The position numbers were made by a program, and so were the translations under genes. Below, in pieces: positions 18,695-26,557 of a DNA stretch of 64,000 nucleotides. The notes beneath the pieces were generated by a model, which saw nothing but the letters and a program-made list of their open reading frames with translations, did not search any database and was not told the origin of the DNA. Numbering within the stretch: position 1 is the stretch's first letter; the number at the start of each line of letters is the position of its first letter. Source of the DNA: Paramagnetospirillum magneticum AMB-1 (GTDB taxonomy: Bacteria; Pseudomonadota; Alphaproteobacteria; Rhodospirillales; Magnetospirillaceae); assembly GCF_000009985.1 (NCBI RefSeq), contig NC_007626.1, forward strand, positions 4,457,943 to 4,521,942. Reading direction: 5' to 3'.

Positions 18695-18713
18695 GAAGCT
18701 TGTGGCATCCCCC

Positions 18714-19928
18714 CTACTTCTTCAGAATCCTCGGCACCGAATTGAGGCGCAGACGGAAGGCGTCGGGCATGCCCGAGCCCAGCAGCGGCCGCAGATACAT
18801 GCGGAAGGCATCGGTGACGTCGGTGCCCGACTCCGCGATGAAGTGGTCTTCCATCACCCTTGTCTTGCCGGCCACCGAGGCCAGGGGCAGCAGCTTGTAA
18901 TCCACCGAGTAGAAACCGGTGCGCTGGATGGTCACCGAGCCGTCCTGATCGCCCCACATGGCGAATTGCACTGCCTTTTCGCCCACCTCGCGGGCCTCGC
19001 GCTGGTCCACGTCCGAGACGCAGCCGATGAACGAGCGCTGGAGATAGCCGAAGGTGTCGCCCCGCACCCGCTTGATGCCAAGCTTGCCCTTCACCTCCTC
19101 GCACAGCAGGTCGGACAGCGCCCCGGTCCCCGACAGCTGGATATTGCCGTGGGCGTCCTTTTCCGTCGCCTTGCTCAGGGTGGTGACGATGGGCGTTCCC
19201 TTCTCGTCGTGCACGCCTTCGGAAATGGCCACCACGCAGCGGCCATGCTTGTCGTAGGCCGCCTTGACGTCGGCGAGGAAGCTTTCCACCCGGAACGTCC
19301 GCTCGGGGATATAGATAAGGTGGGGGCCGTCTTCGGGAAACTTCTTGCCCAGGGCCGAGGCCGCCGTCAGGAAACCGGCATGGCGCCCCATCACCACGGC
19401 AAGATAGACCCCGCGCAACGCCGCATTGTCCAGATTGACCCCCATGAAGGCCTGGGCCACGAAGCGGGCGGCCGAGGGAAAGCCCGGCGTGTGGTCGTTC
19501 AGCACCAGATCGTTGTCGATGGTCTTGGGGATGTGGATGCAGCGCAGGGGGTAATCGGCTGCCTTGGCCTCCTCGGACACGATGCGCACGGTGTCCGACG
19601 AATCGTTGCCGCCGATATAGAAGAAATAGGCGATGCCGTGGGCGCGCAGCACCTCGAAGATCTCGTGGCAGTACTTGCGGTCCGGCTTGTCCCGCGTCGA
19701 ACCCAGCGCCGAAGACGGCGTCTGCGCCACCATTTCCAGGTTGTGGCTGGTTTCCTGGGTCAGATCGAGGAAGTCCTCGTTGATGATCCCCCGCACCCCG
19801 TGATGGGCGCCGTAAACCAGATCCACGTTGCGGAACTTGCGCGATTCCAGGACGGCCCCCACCATGGACTGGTTGATCACCGCCGTCGGGCCGCCGCCCT
19901 GGGCCACCAGAACCTTGCCGTGCAGCAT
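18714..19928 (-). CDS. pfp: Pyrophosphate-dependent 6-phosphofructokinase
   Basis: 404 residues from the ATG at 19928, which is preceded by GGGAGG. Phosphofructokinase motifs are VAQGGGPTAVINQS, YIGGNDSSDT, PKTIDNDL and MGRHAGFL. The Lys in PKTIDND (ATP enzymes have Gly there) and the acidic residue after GG are typical of the pyrophosphate-using type. It interconverts fructose-6-phosphate and fructose-1,6-bisphosphate reversibly, so it can serve glycolysis or gluconeogenesis. It stands alone, upstream of the rimP operon on the same strand. Confidence 0.9.
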   Translation of the reverse strand: MLHGKVLVAQGGGPTAVINQSMVGAVLESRKFRNVDLVYGAHHGVRGIINEDFLDLTQETSHNLEMVAQTPSSALGSTRDKPDRKYCHEIFEVLRAHGIAYFFYIGGNDSSDTVRIVSEEAKAADYPLRCIHIPKTIDNDLVLNDHTPGFPSAARFVAQAFMGVNLDNAALRGVYLAVVMGRHAGFLTAASALGKKFPEDGPHLIYIPERTFRVESFLADVKAAYDKHGRCVVAISEGVHDEKGTPIVTTLSKATEKDAHGNIQLSGTGALSDLLCEEVKGKLGIKRVRGDTFGYLQRSFIGCVSDVDQREAREVGEKAVQFAMWGDQDGSVTIQRTGFYSVDYKLLPLASVAGKTRVMEDHFIAESGTDVTDAFRMYLRPLLGSGMPDAFRLRLNSVPRILKK

Positions 19929-20027
19929 GGAACGCCTCCCTCTTGGTGCTGTCTCAGGATAGCCCCTTTTTGTCGGGCCGCCAGCGACCAATATGAGGGG
20001 GAGCCCCCCGCCTCGAAAGGATAGGCC

Positions 20028-20264
20028 TTGCCCGCTCCGCCGCTTCGCATCTTCGATTCGCCGTGCAAATCCGTCTGCCGCATGGATGACCGCTTCGGCT
20101 GGTGCGCCGGCTGCAAGCGCACAAGGTCCGAGATCAAGGCATGGCCCACCGCAAGCAATGAGGAAAGACGCGCCATTCTCGACAATCTTCCGAGTAGATC
20201 AGCCGAAGAAACACGGGTACTGGGCGGCCTCGATAGCTGGCCGTCACAAAACCGTAACAATTAG
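20028..20264 (+). CDS. DUF1289 family small cysteine-rich protein
   Basis: 78 residues from a TTG start with AAAGG eight bases upstream. The pattern SPCKSVCRMDDRFGWCAGCKRTRSEIKAW, with four cysteines, is the DUF1289 signature, followed by a short WP...ER segment. The cysteines suggest metal binding, but the function of the family is unknown. It is divergent from pfp across about 100 bases and ends about 100 bases before the chemoreceptor. Confidence 0.8.
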   Translation: MPAPPLRIFDSPCKSVCRMDDRFGWCAGCKRTRSEIKAWPTASNEERRAILDNLPSRSAEETRVLGGLDSWPSQNRNN

Positions 20265-20361
20265 ATACTGTTTGCCTCGCCGGTATAGCTGGAACACCTC
20301 CCCATTCATGGTGTATTTACACGCGCCATGGGGTTAATCCCGTAGGAGGGGAGTTCCGGAA

Positions 20362-22650
20362 ATGAGCAGAGTACTGTCGCGCTTTTCATTGAAGGTGCAG
20401 ATCGGGTCACTGGTGGCATTGGCCGGACTCGTTCTTGGCATATGCATGGCGGTGCTGTGGACTGCCCGTGGCGCCACCGAGGAGGTCAACCACCACCTGA
20501 ACCGGGAAACCGCCATCGCCCAGCGCGCCGCCAGTCTGGATTCCGCCCTTCTCAATGCCCGGCGCAACGAGAAGGACTTCCTTCTGCGCCGCAGCGACAA
20601 GTACGCGGCAGAGCATGCCAAGACCATCGCCGCCGCCCTCGCCGCCCTGGCTGGCATCGCGGAAGCCCTGCCCGAAGGCGATGGGCGTCGCCTCCAGCTC
20701 GAGGCCGTGCGCAAGGGCGCCGCGGATTACACCCAAGCGTTCCGGACCGTCACGGAAAACGAGATCCGGGTCGGACTCAGCGAGAAGGACGGATTGCTGG
20801 GCGCGCTGCGCACCTCGGTCCACGAGGTGGAGACCGCCCTCAAGGCCCATGACGAGCCCCGGCTGCAGATCCTGATGCTGATGATGCGCCGCCATGAAAA
20901 GGACTTCCTGGCCCGCCTGGACTCCAAATACATGGACGACCTGGCCAAGCGCGGCACCGAATTCGACAAGGCCCTGGCCGCCTCCGCCCTTTCCTCCGCC
21001 GACCGCGCCCCCATCGCCGAGCGCATGGCCGCCTATCAGCGCGATTTCCGGCTGGCCGCCCAGGCCATGCTGGACTCCCGCGATTCGGCCAAGGTGATGA
21101 GCGAGACCTATGCCGCCATGGCCCCCGCCGTCCAGGCCCTGGGCGATGCCGCCCGACAGGGCATGGAGGCCGCCCGCGACGAGGCCGACCGCGTCAACCT
21201 GTCGGCCGGACGCGCCATGACCTGGGTTATGCTGGCAGGCTTTGCCGCCATGCTGGTGATCGGCACTGCTATCGCCCGCTCCATCTATCGGCCGCTGACC
21301 GCCATGACCGGCGTGATGGGCCGGCTGGCCAAGGGCGACATGACCGTCGAGATTCCCGACCAGGACCGCGGCGACGAAGTGGGCGCCATGGCCCGCTCGG
21401 TCCAGCGGTTCAAGGAGGACCTGACGGAAGTGGAACGCCTGCGCGCGGCCCAGGAGGAGGAGCGCCGCAAGGCCGAGCGCGACAAGATCGCCGCCCTGCA
21501 GGGCATGGCGGAGACGGTGGAGCGCGAAACCCGCGCTGCCGTCGACCGCATCGCCGAGATGACCCGGCGCATGGCCGACAATGCCGGCGGCATGGCCCTT
21601 AGCGCCAGCGCGGTGGGCGACAACTCCCAAAGCGTCGCCGCCGCCGCCACCCAGGCCCTGGCCAATGCCCAGACCGTCGCCGCCGCCGCCGAGGAGCTTT
21701 CGGCCTCCATCCACGAGATCGCCAATCAGGTCGGCACCGCCTCCACCGTGACCAGTACCGCGGTGGAAGCCTCTAACCAGGCCAGCCGGACCATCTCGCA
21801 ATTGTCCGAGACGGTGAACCGCATCGGCGAGGTGGCCAATCTCATCAACGACATCGCCAGCCAGACCAATCTGCTGGCGCTCAACGCCACCATCGAGGCT
21901 GCGCGGGCGGGCGAGGCCGGCAAAGGTTTTGCCGTGGTGGCCAACGAGGTGAAGAACCTGGCCAACCAGACGGCCAAGGCCACCGAGGAAATCACCGCCC
22001 AGATCGTCGCCATCCAGACCACCACCCAGGATGCGGTCCGTTCGGTGGGCGAGATCACCCAGGCCATCGGCGACGTCCAGGGCGTGTCGGCGGCGGTGGC
22101 TACCGCCATTGAGGAACAGGGCGCCGCCACCCAGGAAATCGCCCGCAACGTGGCCCAGACCTCGGACGCCGCCAACGAGGTGGCCGACCGCATCGCCAAG
22201 GTCTCGACCGAGGCCGCCCATACCGGCGAGCGCGCCGCCCAGGTGGGCAGCGTCTCCAGCGAGGTGGCCGGCGGCATCGACCACCTGCGCGAGATTCTGA
22301 TCCGGGTGGTGCGCACCGCCACCAAGGAGGTCAACCGGCGCCACAAGCCCCGCTATCGCCTGGACGCCGACGGCACCATCACCGCCGGGGGAAGCGTCAT
22401 GGCGGCGCGGATGGTCAACTGTTCCGAGGGCGGCTTCACCGCCGCTGGGGATTTTCCCGGCCTCAGGGCGTCGAGCCGCGTCGAGCTGACCCTGCCCGGC
22501 ATCCCCTTCCCCCTGGCGGCGGTGATCAAGGATTTCGAGCACGGCCGCCTGCACGGCAAGTTCGAGTTCCCCGAAGCCCAGATGGGAAATTGGACCGAGG
22601 CCTTCGCCCGTCTGGTGGCAGGTCTCAGCCCGCTGGAGGATGCGGCATGA
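20362..22650 (+). CDS. Methyl-accepting chemotaxis protein with C-terminal PilZ domain
   Basis: 762 residues. A transmembrane helix at about 13-34 is followed by an all-helical periplasmic sensor to about 283. That sensor contains two related blocks (RRNEKDFLLRRSDKY and RRHEKDFLARLDSKY), the pattern of the helical bimodular (HBM) type. A second helix (about 287-307), a HAMP domain, and the MCP signalling tip come next (EVANLINDIASQTNLLALN, EAARAGEAGKGFAVVA). Residues ~670-755 form a PilZ-like domain with RRHKPRYR and NCSEGG, the c-di-GMP-contacting motifs. This would join chemosensing and c-di-GMP sensing in one protein. An AGGAGGGG site lies before the ATG. Confidence 0.9.
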   Translation: MSRVLSRFSLKVQIGSLVALAGLVLGICMAVLWTARGATEEVNHHLNRETAIAQRAASLDSALLNARRNEKDFLLRRSDKYAAEHAKTIAAALAALAGIAEALPEGDGRRLQLEAVRKGAADYTQAFRTVTENEIRVGLSEKDGLLGALRTSVHEVETALKAHDEPRLQILMLMMRRHEKDFLARLDSKYMDDLAKRGTEFDKALAASALSSADRAPIAERMAAYQRDFRLAAQAMLDSRDSAKVMSETYAAMAPAVQALGDAARQGMEAARDEADRVNLSAGRAMTWVMLAGFAAMLVIGTAIARSIYRPLTAMTGVMGRLAKGDMTVEIPDQDRGDEVGAMARSVQRFKEDLTEVERLRAAQEEERRKAERDKIAALQGMAETVERETRAAVDRIAEMTRRMADNAGGMALSASAVGDNSQSVAAAATQALANAQTVAAAAEELSASIHEIANQVGTASTVTSTAVEASNQASRTISQLSETVNRIGEVANLINDIASQTNLLALNATIEAARAGEAGKGFAVVANEVKNLANQTAKATEEITAQIVAIQTTTQDAVRSVGEITQAIGDVQGVSAAVATAIEEQGAATQEIARNVAQTSDAANEVADRIAKVSTEAAHTGERAAQVGSVSSEVAGGIDHLREILIRVVRTATKEVNRRHKPRYRLDADGTITAGGSVMAARMVNCSEGGFTAAGDFPGLRASSRVELTLPGIPFPLAAVIKDFEHGRLHGKFEFPEAQMGNWTEAFARLVAGLSPLEDAA

Positions 22651-22698
22651 ATTTGAATCGGTTAGCCGGGGTTCTTCGCAATCCGATTCAGATAGCCG

Positions 22699-22726
22699 TT
22701 GACTCTGCCCCGGGGGTGAGTATATT
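22699..22726 (+). promoter_or_regulatory. Probable sigma-70 promoter for rplU-rpmA
   Basis: TTGACT (22699-22704) and TATATT (22721-22726) are separated by 16 bases. The predicted start near 22733 leaves a leader of about 60 bases before rplU. Confidence 0.75.
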
Positions 22727-22791
22727 TCGGCCCTCTCGCGCTAGGCCCAAACCTTGCGCGCCACTATTTCTTTTGCTCAGGTAGAATCGTC

Positions 22792-23094
22792 ATGTTCGCA
22801 GTCATTCAGACCGGCGGTAAGCAGTACAAGGTCGCTTCGGGCGACGTGATCCGCGTCGAGAAGCTGGCCGGCGAGGCCGGTGCCGAGGTCGTGCTTGATC
22901 AGGTGCTGATGGTCGGCGACAAGATCGGCGTCCCGGTCGTGGCCGGCGCCAGCGTGAAGGCCACCGTGGTGGCCCAGGCCCGTGGCGAGAAGATCATCGT
23001 CTTCAAGAAGCGCCGCCGCCAGAATTCGCGCCGCAAGAACGGCCACCGCCAGGACCTGACGATCCTGCGCATTACCGACATCTCCGCCGGCTGA
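22792..23094 (+). CDS. rplU: 50S ribosomal protein L21
   Basis: 100 residues starting MFAVIQTGGKQYKVASGDVI, the L21 signature, and ending in a basic tail with KKRRRQNSRRKNGHRQ. It binds 23S rRNA. It forms a two-gene unit with rpmA, with a good promoter upstream and a strong terminator after rpmA. Confidence 0.97.
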   Translation: MFAVIQTGGKQYKVASGDVIRVEKLAGEAGAEVVLDQVLMVGDKIGVPVVAGASVKATVVAQARGEKIIVFKKRRRQNSRRKNGHRQDLTILRITDISAG

Positions 23095-23125
23095 TTGCCC
23101 GAGCGGATACGAGGAGACTAGGACA

Positions 23126-23395
23126 ATGGCTCATAAAAAGGCTGGCGGCTCATCCCGCAACGGTCGCGACTCTGCGGGTCAGCGGCTCGGCGTCAAGAAG
23201 TTCGGTGGCGAGCTGGTGATTCCCGGCAACATCATCGTGCGTCAGCGCGGCACCAAGTTCTATCCCGGCACCAATGTGGGCATGGGCAAGGATCACACCC
23301 TGTTCGCCACCGCGATGGGCAAGGTGAGCTTCAAGCACAAGGCCGAGGGCCGCACCTTCGTGGTCGTGGAGCCCCTGCCGGAGGCCGCCGAATAA
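23126..23395 (+). CDS. rpmA: 50S ribosomal protein L27
   Basis: 89 residues starting MAHKKAGGSSRNGRDSAGQR, whose flexible N-terminus reaches towards the peptidyl-transferase centre. VKKFGGELVIPGNIIVRQRG and FYPGTNVGMGKDHTLFA are also typical. There is no N-terminal extension of the kind cleaved in Firmicutes. It follows rplU by 31 bases. Confidence 0.97.
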   Translation: MAHKKAGGSSRNGRDSAGQRLGVKKFGGELVIPGNIIVRQRGTKFYPGTNVGMGKDHTLFATAMGKVSFKHKAEGRTFVVVEPLPEAAE

Positions 23396-23424
23396 GGCCG
23401 TTCCCGGACGCTTGCGTTTTTAAG

Positions 23425-23457
23425 AAAGGGGAACGGTTCGCCGTTCCCCTTTTGCTT
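23425..23457 (+). terminator. Strong intrinsic terminator after rpmA
   Basis: GGGGAACGG (23428-23436), a TTCG loop and CCGTTCCCC (23441-23449) form a perfect stem that extends into flanking A/T pairs, followed by TTTTGCTTTT. It lies 30 bases after rpmA and ends 15 bases before obgE, so obgE needs readthrough or its own promoter. Confidence 0.92.
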
Positions 23458-23471
23458 TTGGATATACCCCC

Positions 23472-24710
23472 ATGAAGTTTCTCGATCAGGCCAAGATTTT
23501 CGTGAAGTCGGGTGACGGCGGCGCCGGCTGCTGTTCGTTCCGGCGGGAAAAGCACATCGAGTTCGGTGGCCCCGACGGCGGCGACGGCGGCCGCGGCGGC
23601 GACGTCATCCTTGAATGCGTGGCCAATCTCAACACCCTGATCGACTACCGCTATCAGCAGCACTTCAAGGCCAAGATCGGCAATCATGGCCAGGGCCGCA
23701 ACAAGACCGGCGGCAAGGGCGATGATGTCATCCTGAAGGTCCCCGTGGGCACCCAGGTGCTGGACGAGGAGAAGGAAACGGTGCTGGCCGACCTGACGAG
23801 CGCCGGACAGACCATGGTGCTGCTGCGGGGCGGCGACGGCGGCTTCGGCAACATGCACTACAAGTCGTCCACCAACCAGGCGCCGCGCCGCGCCGACGAG
23901 GGCTGGCCGGGCGAGGAGCGCTGGATCTGGCTGCGCCTCAAGATGATCGCCGACGCCGGTCTGGTGGGGCTGCCCAATGCCGGCAAATCCACCTTCCTGG
24001 CCGCCGTCACCCGGGCGCGGCCCAAGATCGCCGATTATCCCTTCACCACGCTGCACCCCAATCTGGGCGTGGTCACCCTGGGCGAGGAAGAGTTCGTCAT
24101 CGCCGACATTCCCGGCCTGATCGAGGGCGCTCATGAAGGCGCCGGCATCGGCGACCGCTTTCTCGGTCATATCGAGCGCTGCCGCGTGCTGCTGCACCTG
24201 ATCGACGGAACCCAGGACGACGTGGCCGAGGCCTACCGCGTGGTGCGTCACGAACTGGCGGCCTATGGCGGCGGCCTGGACGAGAAGCCCGAGGTGGTGG
24301 CGCTGAACAAGTGCGATTCGCTGACCGCCGACGACATCGAACTGAAGCTGATGGAACTGTCGGAAGCCTGCGGCCAGGAGGTTCTGCCCCTATCCGGCGT
24401 GTCGGGCGTCGGCTTAAAGCCCATCCTGGCCCGCCTGTTCACCCATATCCGCGAGGCCCGCGAGGCAGAGCCCGCCGTGCCGGCCGCCTCGCCCATCTTC
24501 GGCTCGTCCAAGCGCGGCGCCCCCACCTTCCAGCAGAGGAAGCGCAAGCTCCAGGCCGAGGACGACGAGTTCGCCGGCGGACATTGGGGCGCCGACGGCG
24601 AGTGGATCTGGCACTCCGCCGATAACGACGGGGACGAGGTGGACGAGGATTACGACGACGAGGACCTGGAAGAGGTCGCCGACGACGAAGAGGACGACGC
24701 CGAGGAATGA
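23472..24710 (+). CDS. obgE: Obg/CgtA family GTPase
   Basis: 412 residues. The glycine-rich Obg fold covers about 1-158 (MKFLDQAKIFVKSGDGGAGC, GPDGGDGGRGGDVI). The G domain follows with GLPNAGKSTF, DYPFTTLHPNLG, DIPGLIEGAHEGAGIGDRFL and NKCD. After about residue 335 comes a variable tail ending in a strongly acidic Asp/Glu run. Obg GTPases act in 50S subunit maturation and in stress/cell-cycle control. Its stop overlaps the proB start (ATGA). Confidence 0.96.
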   Translation: MKFLDQAKIFVKSGDGGAGCCSFRREKHIEFGGPDGGDGGRGGDVILECVANLNTLIDYRYQQHFKAKIGNHGQGRNKTGGKGDDVILKVPVGTQVLDEEKETVLADLTSAGQTMVLLRGGDGGFGNMHYKSSTNQAPRRADEGWPGEERWIWLRLKMIADAGLVGLPNAGKSTFLAAVTRARPKIADYPFTTLHPNLGVVTLGEEEFVIADIPGLIEGAHEGAGIGDRFLGHIERCRVLLHLIDGTQDDVAEAYRVVRHELAAYGGGLDEKPEVVALNKCDSLTADDIELKLMELSEACGQEVLPLSGVSGVGLKPILARLFTHIREAREAEPAVPAASPIFGSSKRGAPTFQQRKRKLQAEDDEFAGGHWGADGEWIWHSADNDGDEVDEDYDDEDLEEVADDEEDDAEE

Positions 24711-25819
24711 GCCCGCTTGCCGCCGCCAAACGCCTGATCGTCAAGATCGGCTCCTCGCTGCTGGTGGATGATTCCACCGGCCAGGTGCGGCGCGGCTGGC
24801 TGGAAACCCTGGCCGCCGACATCGCCGCCTGCAAGGCGCGCGGCCAGGAGGTGATCGTGGTGTCCTCGGGCGCCGTGGCGGTGGGCCGGCGCAAGCTGGG
24901 ACTGGTTCCTCCCCTCAAGCTGGAGGAGAAGCAGGCCGCCGCCGCCACCGGGCAGATTCGTCTGGCCCATGCCTGGCAAGACGCCCTGGCCCACCACCAG
25001 ATCACCGTGGCCCAGGTGCTGCTGACCTTGGACGATTCCGAGAACCGGCGGCGCTACCTCAATGCCCGCTCGACCCTGGAAACCCTGCTCAAGCTCGGCG
25101 CGGTGCCGGTGATTAACGAGAACGACACGGTGGCCACCGCCGAGATCCGCGTCGGCGACAACGACCGGCTGGCGGCCCGCGTCGCCCAGATGGTCTCGGC
25201 CGACGCCCTGGTGCTGTTCTCCGATATCGACGGCCTCTATACCGCCGACCCGCGCAAGGACCCCGATGCCCGCTTCATCCCCGAGGTGCACGAGCTGACC
25301 CCGGAGATCGAGGCCATGGCCGGCGATCCCGGCTCGGCCTACGGCTCGGGCGGCATGGTCACCAAGCTGGTGGCGGCGCGCATCTGCCTGTCGGCGGGCT
25401 GCCGCATGGCCATCACCCGGGGCGAGCCCATGCACCCCCTGAAGACCATCGAGGACGGCGGCCGCTGTACCTGGTTCCTGCCCAATTCCGAACCCCGCAC
25501 GGCGCGCAAGCAATGGATCTTCGGCTCCATGAAGCCCACCGGCACCCTGGTGCTGGATGCGGGCGCCGCCCGGGCCCTGGCCCAGGGCCGCTCGCTGCTG
25601 CCCGCCGGCATCACCGAGGTGAGCGGGGCCTTCGAGCGCGGCGATTGCGTGCTGGTCAAGGACGGCTCGGGCAAGGTGCTGGGGCGCGGCCTGGTGGCCT
25701 ATTCCGCCGACGATTCCCGCGCCATCATGGGCCGCAAGTCGGGCGAGATCGAAGCCATCCTGGGCTTTCGCGGCCGCGACGAACTGATCCATCGCGACGA
25801 TCTGGTGATGGAGGGATGA
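24707..25819 (+). CDS. proB: Glutamate 5-kinase
   Basis: 370 residues with an N-terminal amino-acid kinase domain (RLIVKIGSSLLVD, VVSSGAVAVGR, VINENDTVA, FSDIDGLYTADPRKDP, YGSGGMVTKLVAA) and a C-terminal PUA domain from about residue 280. It phosphorylates glutamate, the first step of proline synthesis. It overlaps obgE by four bases. Its partner proA comes after one intervening amidase gene. Confidence 0.96.
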   Translation: MSPLAAAKRLIVKIGSSLLVDDSTGQVRRGWLETLAADIAACKARGQEVIVVSSGAVAVGRRKLGLVPPLKLEEKQAAAATGQIRLAHAWQDALAHHQITVAQVLLTLDDSENRRRYLNARSTLETLLKLGAVPVINENDTVATAEIRVGDNDRLAARVAQMVSADALVLFSDIDGLYTADPRKDPDARFIPEVHELTPEIEAMAGDPGSAYGSGGMVTKLVAARICLSAGCRMAITRGEPMHPLKTIEDGGRCTWFLPNSEPRTARKQWIFGSMKPTGTLVLDAGAARALAQGRSLLPAGITEVSGAFERGDCVLVKDGSGKVLGRGLVAYSADDSRAIMGRKSGEIEAILGFRGRDELIHRDDLVMEG

Positions 25820-25820
25820 G

Positions 25821-26537
25821 GTGCGCCTGTTCCTCCTCCCCCTCCTTCTCCTTTCGCTGCTGGCCCAGCCCGCCCTGGCCGGCTGCCTGATCGCCCTCGA
25901 TATCGGCCATTACCGGGACGCGCCGGGCGAGTTCAGCGCGCACGGCGTGCCGGAACTGACCTTCAACACCCAACTGGCCCGGCGGGTCGGATGGGAGCTG
26001 GACCGCCAGGGCGTCGCCTGGACCCTGATCAATGCCGAAGGCGACATCACGGAGCTGGCCGAGCGCCCCCGCCGCGCCGCCCGGAGGGGCGCCAGCCTGC
26101 TGCTGTCCCTGCATCACGATTCCGTGCAGGACATCTACAAGACCGAGTGGGTGTGGCAGGGCGAGACCCGCGCCCATTCCGAGGTGTTCTCGGGCTTCGG
26201 CCTGTTCGTCTCGGCCGCCAATCCCCGGCGGGAGGAAAGCGAAGCCGTCGCCCGCGCCATCGGCGACGCCCTGCTGGCGGAAGGGCTTCGGCCCAGCCTG
26301 CATCACGCCCTGCCGGTGGAGGGCGAGAACCGCCCCCTGCTGGACCCGGCGCGAGGCCTGTACCGCTATGACGGGCTGGCCGTGCTGCGTCAGGCCACCA
26401 TGCCGGCGGTGCTGGTCGAGGCCGGGATCATCGTCAACCGGGACGACGAACCTCTCATCGCCTCGGAGCCCTACCGCGCCGCCTTCGCCACGGCCATCGC
26501 CGCCGCCGCCCGCGCCCATTGCCAACGCCTGAACTGA
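25821..26537 (+). CDS. N-acetylmuramoyl-L-alanine amidase (amidase_3 type), secreted
   Basis: 238 residues from a GTG one base after the proB stop. A clear signal peptide covers about residues 1-20 (MRLFLLPLLLLSLLAQPALA). The zinc amidase pattern follows: ALDIGHYRDAPG (first His), a Glu in the GVPELTFN region, LLSLHHDSVQ (second His) and the catalytic Glu in VLVEAGIIVN. It should cleave peptide stems from peptidoglycan in the periplasm. Its position between proB and proA is unusual and makes it co-transcribed with proline-synthesis genes. Confidence 0.85.
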   Translation: MRLFLLPLLLLSLLAQPALAGCLIALDIGHYRDAPGEFSAHGVPELTFNTQLARRVGWELDRQGVAWTLINAEGDITELAERPRRAARRGASLLLSLHHDSVQDIYKTEWVWQGETRAHSEVFSGFGLFVSAANPRREESEAVARAIGDALLAEGLRPSLHHALPVEGENRPLLDPARGLYRYDGLAVLRQATMPAVLVEAGIIVNRDDEPLIASEPYRAAFATAIAAAARAHCQRLN

Positions 26538-26557
26538 TTGAGTACCGTGAGGACATG

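Noticed and set aside
20407..22554. A minus-strand open frame of 715 residues
   Set aside because: It is antisense to the chemoreceptor, is Gly/His-rich and has no recognisable domain; the plus frame has clear MCP motifs.
22656..22692. Terminator after the chemoreceptor (GAATCGG...CCGATTC)
   Set aside because: The stem has a 20-base loop and no T-run follows, so it is not a convincing terminator.
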